From Methanothrix sp. (GTDB taxonomy: Archaea; Halobacteriota; Methanosarcinia; Methanotrichales; Methanotrichaceae): 63,658 nucleotides of DNA. The notes under the pieces are model-generated. The model was not told the origin of the DNA and made no database searches. It saw only the letters and a list, made by a program, of their open reading frames with translations. Positions within the stretch are counted from its first letter, which is position 1; each line of letters begins with the position of its first letter. The stretch lies in contig JANYKI010000027.1 in assembly GCA_025361645.1 (NCBI GenBank), forward strand, positions 1 through 63,658, given 5' to 3'. Shown here in pieces: positions 6,726 to 16,327 of this stretch. The translations under genes were made by a program, and so were the position numbers.

Positions 6726-7829
6726 TTACTTGGCAGGCTGCTCTGGCCCTTCTCCGGCTATACGCTTGGAGACATTGACCCCCACCACGGTTATGAGGAT
6801 GGCAACTATCGCCGATATGGCCAGATACTGCACCGATTCCACCATACCGATGCCGAACTTCAGGTCGGCATTGCTGGCCAGGATGAAGCCGGTTGCAGAC
6901 CAGATGATAAGACCCGTTGCCAGCAAGAAAAAGAGATAGGAGATGGTGCGAGCATCTCTTATGCCCTCCAGATACATGTCCATGATCTTACCCAGATCCA
7001 CACACAGAGCCGCGACAACATACCACCAGATGCTCTGGTTAAGATAGATCATTACCAGAATGAAGAATCCGGGTGATATGGGTTCATGGTAGTACTGCCA
7101 GGAATAGGCGAATCCTCTCACCGTGGCAATGATCACCAGCATGGCCGCCAAAATGTAAGTTATGAATGCGATCTTGCCTGCATAAAGGGATTTTCTTAAA
7201 GTCTGCTTGGCTTCTTCCATGGAGTCGTCCAGCCCGAGACCCCTAAATAAAAGATAAAGGCCCACCGCTCCGGTGATGGCCACCACAGCGCCGTTGGGGT
7301 AGCCCAGGAGGCTGAAGATGGCAAACATGAGCAGAGCTAAAGCAGGTGGAACGAAAAAGGTGTGGCTGATCTTGGGATCGTTAAAGACCTGCTTAAGAAG
7401 ATAGTAAGTGCTCTCCAGGTTGGGACTTTGTTTGATAAGAACCCGGCGTACCCCGTTCACCTTGACGCGAGAATGGATAATAGGCAGTATGGCCTCGTCC
7501 TCTGCTCCATCTGAGACTACGATTACTCCGTCGGGATGCAGGCTCTCCAGTAGCATTTCCAACTGCGCGGCAAGCTTGCTGTCGGAGACCAGTCCTACCT
7601 TCAGGTCGCCGGCCAGGGAGGCAATTTCCACGGTTTTACCGGAGAGGGCCAGTTCGTCCAAGACCTTTATGCCTCCGAAGATGGTATTGACATCCGAATC
7701 CTCCGGGTCGGCCATGCCCAGCTTGAGAGCGGCATCGATATTGGCCTGCCTGCCCACAACCGGACTTATGACTCCACCCTTGCGGCCCAAATCATTGTCG
7801 CGGTCAATACAGAGCACCAGGACATCCAT
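6726..7829 (-). CDS. DUF373 family membrane protein
   Basis: 367 residues, matching archaeal DUF373 proteins. The N-terminal half (about 1-160) is soluble, opening MDVLVLCIDRDNDLGRKGG with several Asp residues and a VIVVSDGAEDEAILP segment. The C-terminal half holds about six hydrophobic helices (for example FFVPPALALLMFAIFSLLG). Function is unknown. A TATA-like TTTAAGTAC on the minus strand (about 7848-7856) lies near enough to the ATG at 7829 for a leaderless mRNA. Confidence 0.85.
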   Translation of the reverse strand: MDVLVLCIDRDNDLGRKGGVISPVVGRQANIDAALKLGMADPEDSDVNTIFGGIKVLDELALSGKTVEIASLAGDLKVGLVSDSKLAAQLEMLLESLHPDGVIVVSDGAEDEAILPIIHSRVKVNGVRRVLIKQSPNLESTYYLLKQVFNDPKISHTFFVPPALALLMFAIFSLLGYPNGAVVAITGAVGLYLLFRGLGLDDSMEEAKQTLRKSLYAGKIAFITYILAAMLVIIATVRGFAYSWQYYHEPISPGFFILVMIYLNQSIWWYVVAALCVDLGKIMDMYLEGIRDARTISYLFFLLATGLIIWSATGFILASNADLKFGIGMVESVQYLAISAIVAILITVVGVNVSKRIAGEGPEQPAK

Positions 7830-7908
7830 AGTTTACTATTTGAAAAGATTGTACTTAAAGGATTCTGTGGTGATAAGATATTTATCTCATCAAGGGTGAG
7901 CACATGCT

Positions 7909-8391
7909 ATGCAGATGCCCGTTCGAAGACACACGATCCTCTCTCTAGCAGTTTTGTTGATGCTCTTAGTCTCCTTTGCTGATGCGTTTTCATTTGACAT
8001 GCCCACCACACAAAAATATGTCGACACATATAATAACCAGATCAATAATGTTCCTACTGTCATCAAGAGCATGCTTGGCAGCGAGAAGATCAACATGATC
8101 ATAACCAGAGAAAATGGTAGCGTATTTCGCGTGGGTATGGATATGGTGAGCGCAAGGATCGAGAGAACCGTTGAGGGGGGCTTTAGCGATCCTACTATCA
8201 TAGTAACCACCACACAAAGCGCCTTAAACGAGGTTGGAAAATCGAAGGATCGAATAGCCGCTTTTAAGACACAGACGGATGCCGGCCAGATTCGCTTCGA
8301 GGGGAAAAGCTGGTTGGCAGATGCCAAGATAAAGGCCGTTCTCTCCAGCACCAGCTTTCTTCAGTTCGGCTATGATCTCTTCTTCGGCTAG
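7909..8391 (+). CDS. Secreted protein of unknown function
   Basis: 160 residues with a clear signal peptide: basic start MPVRRH, a hydrophobic core SLAVLLMLLVSFADA, and probable cleavage before FSFDMP. The mature part has mixed alpha/beta character with no cysteines and no recognised catalytic motif; its pattern (RENGSVFRVGMDMVSARIERTVEGG) is vaguely like small lipid-binding (SCP2-type) domains, which I would not assert. GGGTGA lies about 9 bases before the ATG, and AGATATTTATCTC upstream holds a TATA element. Divergent from the DUF373 gene. Confidence 0.7.
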   Translation: MQMPVRRHTILSLAVLLMLLVSFADAFSFDMPTTQKYVDTYNNQINNVPTVIKSMLGSEKINMIITRENGSVFRVGMDMVSARIERTVEGGFSDPTIIVTTTQSALNEVGKSKDRIAAFKTQTDAGQIRFEGKSWLADAKIKAVLSSTSFLQFGYDLFFG

Positions 8392-8404
8392 CTTGGTAGG
8401 TCGA

Positions 8405-8425
8405 TATTCTCTTTTCTCTTTTATC
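8405..8425 (+). terminator. T-rich terminator after the secreted protein
   Basis: Consecutive T clusters (TATTCTCTTTTCTCTTTTAT) begin about 15 bases after the stop of the secreted-protein gene and precede the transposon relic. Such U-rich runs are sufficient for archaeal termination. Confidence 0.45.
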
Positions 8426-8430
8426 TCGTG

Positions 8431-8691
8431 GGGTCAAGGGGTAGAGAAGACCGCATCCTTCAGGGTGCGGATGAATCGTACCCCTTGCATAACCACCAAA
8501 AACTATAAATCTAATAAATTTTTTTAGTATCTAATAACATGTACCGCACTATCAAGATGATTTGAATGCATCCAGGAACATCGCTACCTTCAGTAGAACT
8601 GACCGTAGCAGGCTGCCTGTCAACCAGCCAATCGTAGCGGGCTAACTAACCACTAGCTACAAGCTCCGTCCTTTAGGGTGGGGTAGTTGAC
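8431..8691 (+). mobile_element. Relic of an IS200/IS605-type tnpB element
   Basis: Fills the only gap above 300 bases (8392-8733). Left end: CAAGGGGTA (8435-8443) pairs perfectly with TACCCCTTG (8479-8487), enclosing a hairpin CCGCATCC...GGGTGCGG (8451-8470). Right end: CTCCGTCC (8664-8671), loop TTTA, GGGTGGGG (8676-8683), then TAGTTGAC, typical of IS605-family right ends. Between them 8572-8637 reads PGTSLPSVELTVAGCLSTSQS then TAG, resembling the poorly conserved C-terminal tail of TnpB proteins. The rest of tnpB is gone, leaving a deletion derivative with both subterminal hairpins. Identification rests on recall of such ends, not on a search. Confidence 0.65.
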
Positions 8692-8733
8692 AGAAAGTTA
8701 TTAAAGTCTTCAACACTCCATATTTTATTTGCA

Positions 8734-9858
8734 ATGTATGATCTGATCGTAGCGGGTGCGGGGCCAGCCGGATCAACCGCAGCCCGAGCAGCAGCTTTGC
8801 AGGGACTGGACACTCTGATCCTGGAAAAGGAGACTTTTCCCAGGTACAAACCCTGCGGCGGCGCTCTCTCCAGCAAAGCTGCCTCGCTGCTGGACTTTTC
8901 CCTTCCCTGCGATATTTGCGAGAGGACCATAACCGGAGCGCGTGTCCATTTTCGCGATAGAGTATTGGAGAAGCACAAGGGCTACAATCTCACCACCTTA
9001 ATAAACCGAAGTCTTTTCGATTATCTTCTCTTGCAGAAGGCGAAAGAGGCCGGGTCCGGCATAAAAACGCAAAAGGTCATGGACTTCCAAGAAAAGGACG
9101 GACATGTGTCTGTGAAAACGAATGCCGGGATTTATCAATGCAAGTTTCTGGTGATCGCCTCCGGATGCCAGGATGGGCTGAAAAACAGGATATTAGGCCC
9201 GGACAGGAAAGAGAGCATGGGGGTATGCCTGGTTGCCGAGATCGAGGAAGACGATCGGAAGATCGAAGAGCGGCTGGCTGGCACTCTGGACATTCACTTC
9301 GGGGTGGCAAAGAGCGGCTACGGATGGATCTTTCCGCACCGGGGATACTATTCGGTGGGCATAGGCGGCCTGTCATCTCGCCTGCGCAGTCCTCGCCAGG
9401 CCATGCTACAGTTCCTGAAGAAAAACGGCTTTTCTGAAAGGCAGAGGCTGCACGGCCACCTTATACCGCAAGGCGGCAACAAGGTGAGGACTGCCCAGGG
9501 ACGGGTTCTTTTGGCCGGAGATGCAGCCGGATTTGTGGATGCTTTCACGGGTGAGGGCATCTGCTATGCGCTCGCCTCCGGCAAGATAGCCGGCCAGATG
9601 ATCGGAGAAGTGCCCGCCCTCGAAGTGGCGAAGGCTTACCAGGAAAGAAGCAAAAAGGAATTCGGCGAGGAGCTGAGGTATGCCTTATTCTTCTCAAAAA
9701 TGATGTACAGCTATCCGGAAATATTCCTGCGCATCCTGGCCCGCCAGGAGGAGGTTTTGGACATGTATATCGAGATTGCCACGGCCAAGATATCTTACAA
9801 GGATTTTATGCGCTGGCTGCTGCCCCGTCTTCCCTTAAGCCTGCTTCGCACCCTTTGA
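8734..9858 (+). CDS. Geranylgeranyl reductase family FAD protein
   Basis: 374-residue flavoprotein. The N-terminus has the FAD-binding VAGAGPAGSTAARAAA Rossmann motif and an ILEKETFPR segment, followed by the family motif PRYKPCGGALS (about residues 37-47). A second FAD motif RVLLAGDAAGFVDAFTGEGI lies near residue 260. Members reduce isoprenoid chains of archaeal lipids, menaquinone or methanophenazine precursors; the exact substrate cannot be read here. The ATG at 8734 follows TATTTTATTTGCA closely, so the mRNA may have almost no leader. Stands alone after the tnpB relic. Confidence 0.9.
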   Translation: MYDLIVAGAGPAGSTAARAAALQGLDTLILEKETFPRYKPCGGALSSKAASLLDFSLPCDICERTITGARVHFRDRVLEKHKGYNLTTLINRSLFDYLLLQKAKEAGSGIKTQKVMDFQEKDGHVSVKTNAGIYQCKFLVIASGCQDGLKNRILGPDRKESMGVCLVAEIEEDDRKIEERLAGTLDIHFGVAKSGYGWIFPHRGYYSVGIGGLSSRLRSPRQAMLQFLKKNGFSERQRLHGHLIPQGGNKVRTAQGRVLLAGDAAGFVDAFTGEGICYALASGKIAGQMIGEVPALEVAKAYQERSKKEFGEELRYALFFSKMMYSYPEIFLRILARQEEVLDMYIEIATAKISYKDFMRWLLPRLPLSLLRTL

Positions 9859-9873
9859 TTTGAAAAAATGTTT

Positions 9874-10224
<351 letters not shown>

Positions 10225-10234
10225 CTAAGCATAT

Positions 10235-11443
10235 TCAAGCGTAAGCCTTCTCGCCATGTTGGGAGATATCAAGGCCAACGTATTCTTCTTCCTCTGTGAC
10301 CCGCAGGCCCATGACGCGGTCAACGATCTTGGCCAGGATGAGCGTCATCACGAAGGCATAAGTCACAGACGTTCCGGCGGCCATTATCTGCACCGCGAAC
10401 TGATGATAGTTGCCGTAGATCAGGCCGGTGTAGCTGTTGACTGAGGCGGTGGCGAATATGCCCGTTGCGATCGCGCCCCACAGTCCGCCCATGCCGTGCA
10501 CCGCCCAGGCGTCGCAGCTCTCATCCAGGCCGCGACCGACGCGAAAGAGCAGGGCCATGTAGCAGATCACGCCGGAGACAGCGCCAATGATCAGGGCTCC
10601 CGTCACATCAACGTAGCCTGCGGCAGGAGTTATGGCCACCAGACCGGCGATTCCGCCGCTCACCATTCCTAAGGCACTGGGCTTTCCTTTCAGCCAGCTG
10701 GCGGCAAGCCAGGTGAGCGCTCCCGCTGCCGCAGAGGTGTTGGTGACCAGCAGGGCAGAGGCGGCCAAACCGTTGGCGGCCAGGGCGGAGCCGGCGTTGA
10801 AGCCGAACCAGCCGAACCAGAGCAGGCCCGCACCGATCATGGCCATGGGAATGTTATGCGGCTCCATGACGTAGGCACCGTAGCCCATCCTCTTGCCGAT
10901 GACCAGGGCTATGGCCAGAGCGGAGAAGCCGGAGCTGATGTGCACCACCGTTCCCCCGGCAAAGTCGAGAGCCCCCATCTGGGCCATCCAGCCACCCGCC
11001 CAGACCCAGTGAGCCAGCGGATCATAGACTAGGGTGGTCCAGAGGAGAGCCAGCACGATGAAGGAGCTGAGCTTGACCCTTTCCGCCACGGCGGAGGTGA
11101 GGATGGCTAATGTAACCGCCGCGAAGACCAGCTGGAAGGCCACATAAATGAGATGCGGAATGTTGGCGGCCAGGGGGGCCTCACCCAGCCCCACGCCGTT
11201 TAATGCAAAGTAGTTCAGGCCGCCGATGATTCCCGATATATCCGAGCCGAAAGATAGGCTGTAGCCGAACAGCACCCACTGTACGCTAGCCAGAGCAAAG
11301 GCCAGGAAGGACAGGCCTATCATCGAGACGACGGTCTTGCTCCTAACCAACCCGCCATAGAACAAACCGACGCCCGGCGTCATGAGCATGACCATGGCTG
11401 TTGACACCAAAACCCATGCTGTGTCTCCACTGTTTATTGGCAA
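10235..11443 (-). CDS. amt: Ammonium transporter Amt
   Basis: 402-residue Amt/MEP/Rh channel with about 11 membrane helices. Signature stretches include [43 protein letters not shown] (with the conserved Asp and the pore His) and [15 protein letters not shown] (second pore His). It moves ammonium or ammonia across the cell membrane and is blocked by GlnK. The start is TTG at 11443, supported by GGGTGAT just upstream. Promoter for the amt-glnK pair should lie in 11444-11650. Confidence 0.95.
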   Translation of the reverse strand: MPINSGDTAWVLVSTAMVMLMTPGVGLFYGGLVRSKTVVSMIGLSFLAFALASVQWVLFGYSLSFGSDISGIIGGLNYFALNGVGLGEAPLAANIPHLIYVAFQLVFAAVTLAILTSAVAERVKLSSFIVLALLWTTLVYDPLAHWVWAGGWMAQMGALDFAGGTVVHISSGFSALAIALVIGKRMGYGAYVMEPHNIPMAMIGAGLLWFGWFGFNAGSALAANGLAASALLVTNTSAAAGALTWLAASWLKGKPSALGMVSGGIAGLVAITPAAGYVDVTGALIIGAVSGVICYMALLFRVGRGLDESCDAWAVHGMGGLWGAIATGIFATASVNSYTGLIYGNYHQFAVQIMAAGTSVTYAFVMTLILAKIVDRVMGLRVTEEEEYVGLDISQHGEKAYA

Positions 11444-11650
11444 ACTGCATCACCCTTAAATTAATATGAACGCGAGAGATATTCAATTTTTTGTATCAGC
11501 CCGCGGACCTGGCTTCGCAGATCCGGGGGCGAGATTTGCTGGATAAAGCCAGTCTCGGGGTATTTAAAATAGTATTTGATATAAATTGGGAAGAGATATG
11601 AAAAGGTCATAACGGTTCATAGATGCGCATAATTGATTTGACACGGGTCT
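11444..11650. other. Intergenic region upstream of amt, with a small hairpin
   Basis: 207 bases without a gene, carrying the amt promoter and the end of the TPR gene. CGGACCTG (11504-11511) and CAGATCCG (11518-11525) form a hairpin with one mismatch around GCTTCG. On the minus strand TTGAATATCT and TTCATATTAATTT are TATA-like. I cannot assign a regulator. Confidence 0.4.
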
Positions 11651-13246
11651 TTATGGATTGCCTATTTTCTTCTCCAGCCTTTGCCGATCCGTTTTGGCCT
11701 GGGCCGCTTCTGGGCTGCCCAATTCCACGAAGACAGACTCTGCTTGCCTGATCAGCTCCAGAGCTTTATCCATATAACCTTCATCCACTTCAAGTAAAGA
11801 CAATCGAGCGAGGGTAGAAGCAATGCCATTCTTTTCACCAAGTTCTTGAGAGATGTTCAGGCTCTCATGGTAGAGCCGTCTGGCTTCGGCAAGATTGCCC
11901 GACGCATGAGCTATCATGCCGAGTTGATGAAGCAACTTGAAAACACTACTCTTGTCACCCAGCTCTTGAGAGATTTTCATGCTCTCCTGGTATAGACTTC
12001 TGGCTTCGGCAAGATTGCCCGACGCATGAGCTAGCATGCCGAGTTGATGAAGAGACTTGGAAGGAGCGTACCGATCTCCAATCTTTTGAGCGATTTTCAT
12101 GCTTTCTTGGTAGAGCCGTCGAGCTTCAGCAAGATCGCCTGTGACATAAGCCAGATTGCCGAGTTGGTGGAGCGACCTGGAAACGCCGCTCTTGTCTCCA
12201 AGATCTTGAGCGATTTTCAGGCCCTCCTGGTAGAGCCGTCTGGCTTCACCAAGATCGCCTGTGACATAAGCCAGATTGCCGAGTTGGTGAAGCGACGCGG
12301 AAACGTCGCTTTTATCTCCAAGCTCTTCAGAGATCTTCATGCTCTCCTGGTAGAGCCGTCTGGCTTCACCAAGATCGCCCATAGCATGAGCTAGTATGCC
12401 GAGTTGACCTAGCGACTTGGAAACGCCGCTCTTGTCTCCAAGCTCTTCAGAGATCTTCATGCTCTCTTGGTAGAGCCGATAGGCCTCATTATACTCCCCA
12501 AGATAGTAACGAGTATTGCCCAAACTACGAAGAACAGAAGCCAGGGATCTATCAGTTCTTTCCTCCCGTGGCAACTCCTGATAATCCCTAATTAGCCCTT
12601 CTAGGGCCGAGGCTTTTTCTATCTTCTCCGACAAGCTTAGGCTGTCGGAAAATGAATTCCCCAGCATATTCTCAACGGCTGCGACTATTTTTAACTCAGG
12701 CGAGAACTCAAATACGCCGCTGCGCCATCCCCAAAAGTCAGGAGCTTCCCTGGCCAGACGGGTCAGAGCATAATCAGGCAGCCAGATGAGAACGGGACCA
12801 GAAAAAGATTTAGGAAAATTTTCGCGAGACTGATTCAGCTCATCCAAGGCAGGGGCCGGACCCTCGGAAGGAATGGTGCGCTCAAAGCCAAGTACCAGGA
12901 TGGCTCTCTTTCCTAAAATGTCCTGCTTATCCAATTCAAGTGCCTGCAGAACGGCCCTCCTCAAACTCACGACCGGCTCCGTCAGCTCCACGATAATAAT
13001 AATCGCTTCATCACCTAGCAGTTCCTTTAGCCGGGCGGTCATCAGGCGGCTTTGAATCGGCTGGTTGCACTTGACAAAGCCCAGGCGAAAACTCTCTGCC
13101 AGGCGAATGAGGCTGGCTATTTGAAGCAATACATCCCTGTTTTGAGGAGATATCTCCGCATCATTCCAAGGAGCTTGCCGCTTGGGCAAGTTCTTGCCGA
13201 CAGGTTTAGCCCCTTCTGCGGGCTTACTTAATTTGTTTCCAGGCAT
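11651..13246 (-). CDS. TPR-repeat protein, partner of an ATPase
   Basis: 531 residues. Residues about 30-200 form an alpha/beta domain (EAIIIIVELTEPVVSLRRAVLQAL, RAILVLGFERTIP, PVLIWLPDYALTRLAREAPDFWGWRSGVFEF) without a Walker A motif. Residues about 234-520 hold some seven tetratricopeptide units with a strict 40-residue period (pattern LHQLGNLAYVTGDLGEARRLYQE). The middle units are nearly identical at DNA level (120-base tandem repeat). The ATG lies inside the last codons of the upstream ATPase gene (23-base overlap). The pair looks like a split signal-transduction ATPase with a protein-binding arm; the role is unknown. Confidence 0.75.
   Translation of the reverse strand: MPGNKLSKPAEGAKPVGKNLPKRQAPWNDAEISPQNRDVLLQIASLIRLAESFRLGFVKCNQPIQSRLMTARLKELLGDEAIIIIVELTEPVVSLRRAVLQALELDKQDILGKRAILVLGFERTIPSEGPAPALDELNQSRENFPKSFSGPVLIWLPDYALTRLAREAPDFWGWRSGVFEFSPELKIVAAVENMLGNSFSDSLSLSEKIEKASALEGLIRDYQELPREERTDRSLASVLRSLGNTRYYLGEYNEAYRLYQESMKISEELGDKSGVSKSLGQLGILAHAMGDLGEARRLYQESMKISEELGDKSDVSASLHQLGNLAYVTGDLGEARRLYQEGLKIAQDLGDKSGVSRSLHQLGNLAYVTGDLAEARRLYQESMKIAQKIGDRYAPSKSLHQLGMLAHASGNLAEARSLYQESMKISQELGDKSSVFKLLHQLGMIAHASGNLAEARRLYHESLNISQELGEKNGIASTLARLSLLEVDEGYMDKALELIRQAESVFVELGSPEAAQAKTDRQRLEKKIGNP
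11860..12500 (-). repeat. Tandem 120-base repeats encoding TPR units
   Basis: About five consecutive 120-base units inside the TPR gene share long identical runs such as TGGTAGAGCCGTCTGGCTTC and GATCGCCTGTGACATAAGCC on the plus strand. Each unit encodes one 40-residue TPR. The high nucleotide identity, above what protein constraint requires, points to recent unit duplication or gene conversion. Confidence 0.85.
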
Positions 13247-14573
13247 CCTTGAACTCCGCCAGCTCCCTCACGGCAGGATGAACATCACACCAGCGATCTC
13301 CATTCATATACTCCAGCACGCTCAGGTTGTAAAGCATAGCCTGGTGCTGGGTATCATTTCGTACCTGCTTATTCTTGGCCACTTTGGCCAGAAGATCGAA
13401 ATGCTCATCCGGGACCATACGCCCGTACTCATTGATTAAGCGCCGAAATGCCTTTTCCGCCACCTTTTTGGTGATAGGGATTTTTCCGCCTTCCGCCTGG
13501 TCCAGCTCAACGGTGTAGCCAAGCAATCGTATGAAATCCCGCAACATCCCGCCGCTCTTTTCGGCCAAAAAATCCACAACGCCCGTCTGGAAAAGCGACT
13601 CGACATCGATCCTCTTCCCGGCCACATTACAGAGAAGATCGATGCCCCCCTGGCAAAACGATCCATCCTGTTCCTCGACCTTAATCATGGGCAGTATTTC
13701 ATAATTGGGGAAGGCCCCGGCCAGTTGAGTGGCCTTTAGGGAATAGAACATGGAGATGGGCACGGTGTAGACGATATGCGCATCCAGGGCTTTGAGCTGT
13801 TCGGCGTGCTCCAGATAAAGGGCATCATGAGTTGTTCTTCCTGTCTTTTCATCGAGCACCCGCAGAACAATACGATCCAGGTTATCGATGATGAGCACCA
13901 GATCTCGATATCCCTTCTTTTGGATCTCGGGAAGAGCGGCCCGGATGAACTCATTGATCCTCTCAATGAATTGATAGATCTGGGGGTCCAGATTGAGGCG
14001 AATCTCCTTTCGTATCTCGTGACCGGTCCGAATTTGGCCGGTGATGCGGGCCAGCAATTTGGCAATCAATGGAAGAGGGGCGGGTGCTTTCAATCCCAGT
14101 TCAAATTCGGTCTTTAGCTTCGCCTCCATTACAGCTTCATCCTTCCATCCGTAAGCCACTTCAGCAAACCACATCATGATGCCATCAGACAGCCGCTCAT
14201 CTATCTTGATTCCTTTATCGAACAACGTTCGTTCCAGGCGTTTGATTATGGAGAGGAGAAGATCGGTATAAACCAGATCGCCCATATCGATATCCTCGTC
14301 GGCGGCAAAGTAAACCACGAGAAAATTCTCCCTCTCCAGGTGATTGACCAGGCGCAGAAGCTCTGTGGACTTTCCGCAGCCTCTGTGCCCGCTAATCAAT
14401 TGAGCCGTAGGGCTTGAGCCTTCAATACGCAGAGCCAAAAGTCCCATAACATCCGTTCCTCCCCGTGCTGGAGAGCAATCAACCCAGCGGGGGTCTCCGC
14501 TTTGCAGAGGATCCAGCCTTACAGCATTGTACGCGTCTTTAAGATTGGTGGCAGGAGGGTCGCGGTTCATCAT
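13224..14573 (-). CDS. P-loop ATPase (AAA/STAND-like), first gene of a two-gene module
   Basis: 449 residues. Walker A is GHRGCGKST (62-70) and Walker B is LVLIIDNLDRI (225-235). The region before the P-loop (AYNAVRLDPLQSGDPRWVDCSPARGG) and the C-terminal winged-helix-like part (ALYNLSVLEYMNGDRWCDVHPAV) resemble signalling ATPases of the AAA/KAP/STAND group. It overlaps the TPR gene by 23 bases, so the two are coupled. No nuclease or membrane effector is visible in either protein. The function is not known; regulation or a defence-type switch are both possible. Confidence 0.78.
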   Translation of the reverse strand: MMNRDPPATNLKDAYNAVRLDPLQSGDPRWVDCSPARGGTDVMGLLALRIEGSSPTAQLISGHRGCGKSTELLRLVNHLERENFLVVYFAADEDIDMGDLVYTDLLLSIIKRLERTLFDKGIKIDERLSDGIMMWFAEVAYGWKDEAVMEAKLKTEFELGLKAPAPLPLIAKLLARITGQIRTGHEIRKEIRLNLDPQIYQFIERINEFIRAALPEIQKKGYRDLVLIIDNLDRIVLRVLDEKTGRTTHDALYLEHAEQLKALDAHIVYTVPISMFYSLKATQLAGAFPNYEILPMIKVEEQDGSFCQGGIDLLCNVAGKRIDVESLFQTGVVDFLAEKSGGMLRDFIRLLGYTVELDQAEGGKIPITKKVAEKAFRRLINEYGRMVPDEHFDLLAKVAKNKQVRNDTQHQAMLYNLSVLEYMNGDRWCDVHPAVRELAEFKDAWKQIK

Positions 14574-14701
14574 GAATAGTTGTTACTCGATTTTCGTATA
14601 AATATTACTATGAAGATTACTGCGAAATCGAAAGAAAAGGAGGGAGGCAAAAGATGCAAAATTAAGAACCGTATCGATCTGGGCGTTTGAGTGTGCGACC
14701 C

Positions 14702-15046
<345 letters not shown>

Positions 15047-15055
15047 TCATTCCGC

Positions 15056-16267
15056 TCAAAAGTCAAACAGCGACCTTTGCCCACCATTTCCTTTTCCCAC
15101 CGCATTCGATACTCCCACCAGCCTGACCTCTCCGTACTTGCCCCCGCCCCCAGGTTGCACCTCTATCCGGCCCATGCGAAAATTCTGGATGGCTTCGATT
15201 ACTCTCGGCTCCGCCTTCAGATCGGCAAGATCGATCTGCATCAATACCTCAATCTCCGTTCGGGACTCTGTCAGCTCGCTCCAGCTTTTTTGCACGCCGG
15301 CCGTCATGACGCTCTTGTGGCCCAGGGCCAGAGCAATGATCTCGGCCAGGGGAATGATATGCAAATAAGGTGGCCGGTGCGAAGGATGTACGGGCTTTTC
15401 ATAATCGGCCAGAAGATTTACCCGGTCCGCCACGCCAAGCTTGATTCGCCCCCCACACTCTGGACAGCGTCCCATCAGTTCGTCCTTCTGCTTAAGGGAG
15501 TATTGCCGGTAGCAGCGCGTGCAGGCAGTGCGATTGTACTTTCCTTCCTCCGGGAAAAGGCCCACATTCTTCGTAGGACGTCGCCCGCCCTCGCGCTTGA
15601 TGGCGAGGATGAGATCCTGATAGCTGAAAGAATCCAGCTCCATCTGGTTGAACTCCCGGGCCAGCTTGTTAGAGCGGGGCGAATGAGCATCGGAGTTAGA
15701 GAGAAAAGTCCGGGAGGAGAGCTCGGCAATCCTGTCCGCATAATCCGTGTCCGCAGAGAGACCCAGCTCAATGAACCTGATCTGGTCCGCCTTCTCCTGG
15801 TAGCACTCAGCCAAAGTCCGAAAGTAAGCATAGATGCCCGTCCAGGGTGTGAAGGCGTGGGCCGGACCCAGCAGGCCGCCCGCTTCAAGAACGTGATCGG
15901 CAATCTCAGAGCCGTTCAAATGCAGCCTGGGCCTGCCGTCTGCCGACAGGTTCGTCGAGTAGGGGGCGAAGGCTTCCTGCAGCTCTTCAGCCTTGGAGGT
16001 ATCGGGCAAAAATATGAGATGATGCACGCGGCTACTATCCTCCACCTCCACGCTGAGGACAAAATGGGTATCGCCCAGGAGAAAGAGCCCGTCTGCCTCG
16101 GGAAGCTTCTTTATGGCTTCCAGCCACAAAGGATGCAGGCAGTCTCCCGTGGCCACGATCTTCACTCCTTTACGCGCTGCCTCTCTGGCAATCTCAGGTA
16201 GCTGCATGTCTGCGGAGACCGCCATCGAATACTTGGAATGGATATGAAGATCAAGGTTTACAAGCAT
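15056..16267 (-). CDS. endQ: Endonuclease Q (PHP-domain deaminated-base endonuclease)
   Basis: 403 residues. The N-terminal PHP metal site is visible (H8, H10 in LDLHIHSKYS; D42 in ATGDCLHP; NSDAHS at 191-196). A zinc ribbon follows with C249, C252, C268 and C271, then a helical C-terminal region. The last residues QRSLFDF (397-403) form a PCNA-interacting (PIP) box. EndoQ cuts 5' of uracil, hypoxanthine, xanthine or abasic sites in DNA. Start ATG 16267. It precedes glnK2 by 15 bases. Confidence 0.88.
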   Translation of the reverse strand: MLVNLDLHIHSKYSMAVSADMQLPEIAREAARKGVKIVATGDCLHPLWLEAIKKLPEADGLFLLGDTHFVLSVEVEDSSRVHHLIFLPDTSKAEELQEAFAPYSTNLSADGRPRLHLNGSEIADHVLEAGGLLGPAHAFTPWTGIYAYFRTLAECYQEKADQIRFIELGLSADTDYADRIAELSSRTFLSNSDAHSPRSNKLAREFNQMELDSFSYQDLILAIKREGGRRPTKNVGLFPEEGKYNRTACTRCYRQYSLKQKDELMGRCPECGGRIKLGVADRVNLLADYEKPVHPSHRPPYLHIIPLAEIIALALGHKSVMTAGVQKSWSELTESRTEIEVLMQIDLADLKAEPRVIEAIQNFRMGRIEVQPGGGGKYGEVRLVGVSNAVGKGNGGQRSLFDF

Positions 16268-16296
16268 CTTCTTTCATTCTTTGTGCGGGGATAAAC

Positions 16297-16304
16297 CCTT
16301 TATG
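16297..16304 (+). promoter_or_regulatory. TATA element for larB
   Basis: CTTTATGC lies about 27 bases before the GTG start at 16328, which predicts a leaderless or nearly leaderless transcript. Confidence 0.45.
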
Positions 16305-16327
16305 CTTGACGATCTATTTTAAAGGCC

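Noticed and set aside
11504-11525. Hairpin CGGACCTG...CAGATCCG upstream of amt as possible riboswitch
   Set aside because: The stem is short with a mismatch and no known riboswitch consensus; left as a minor note.
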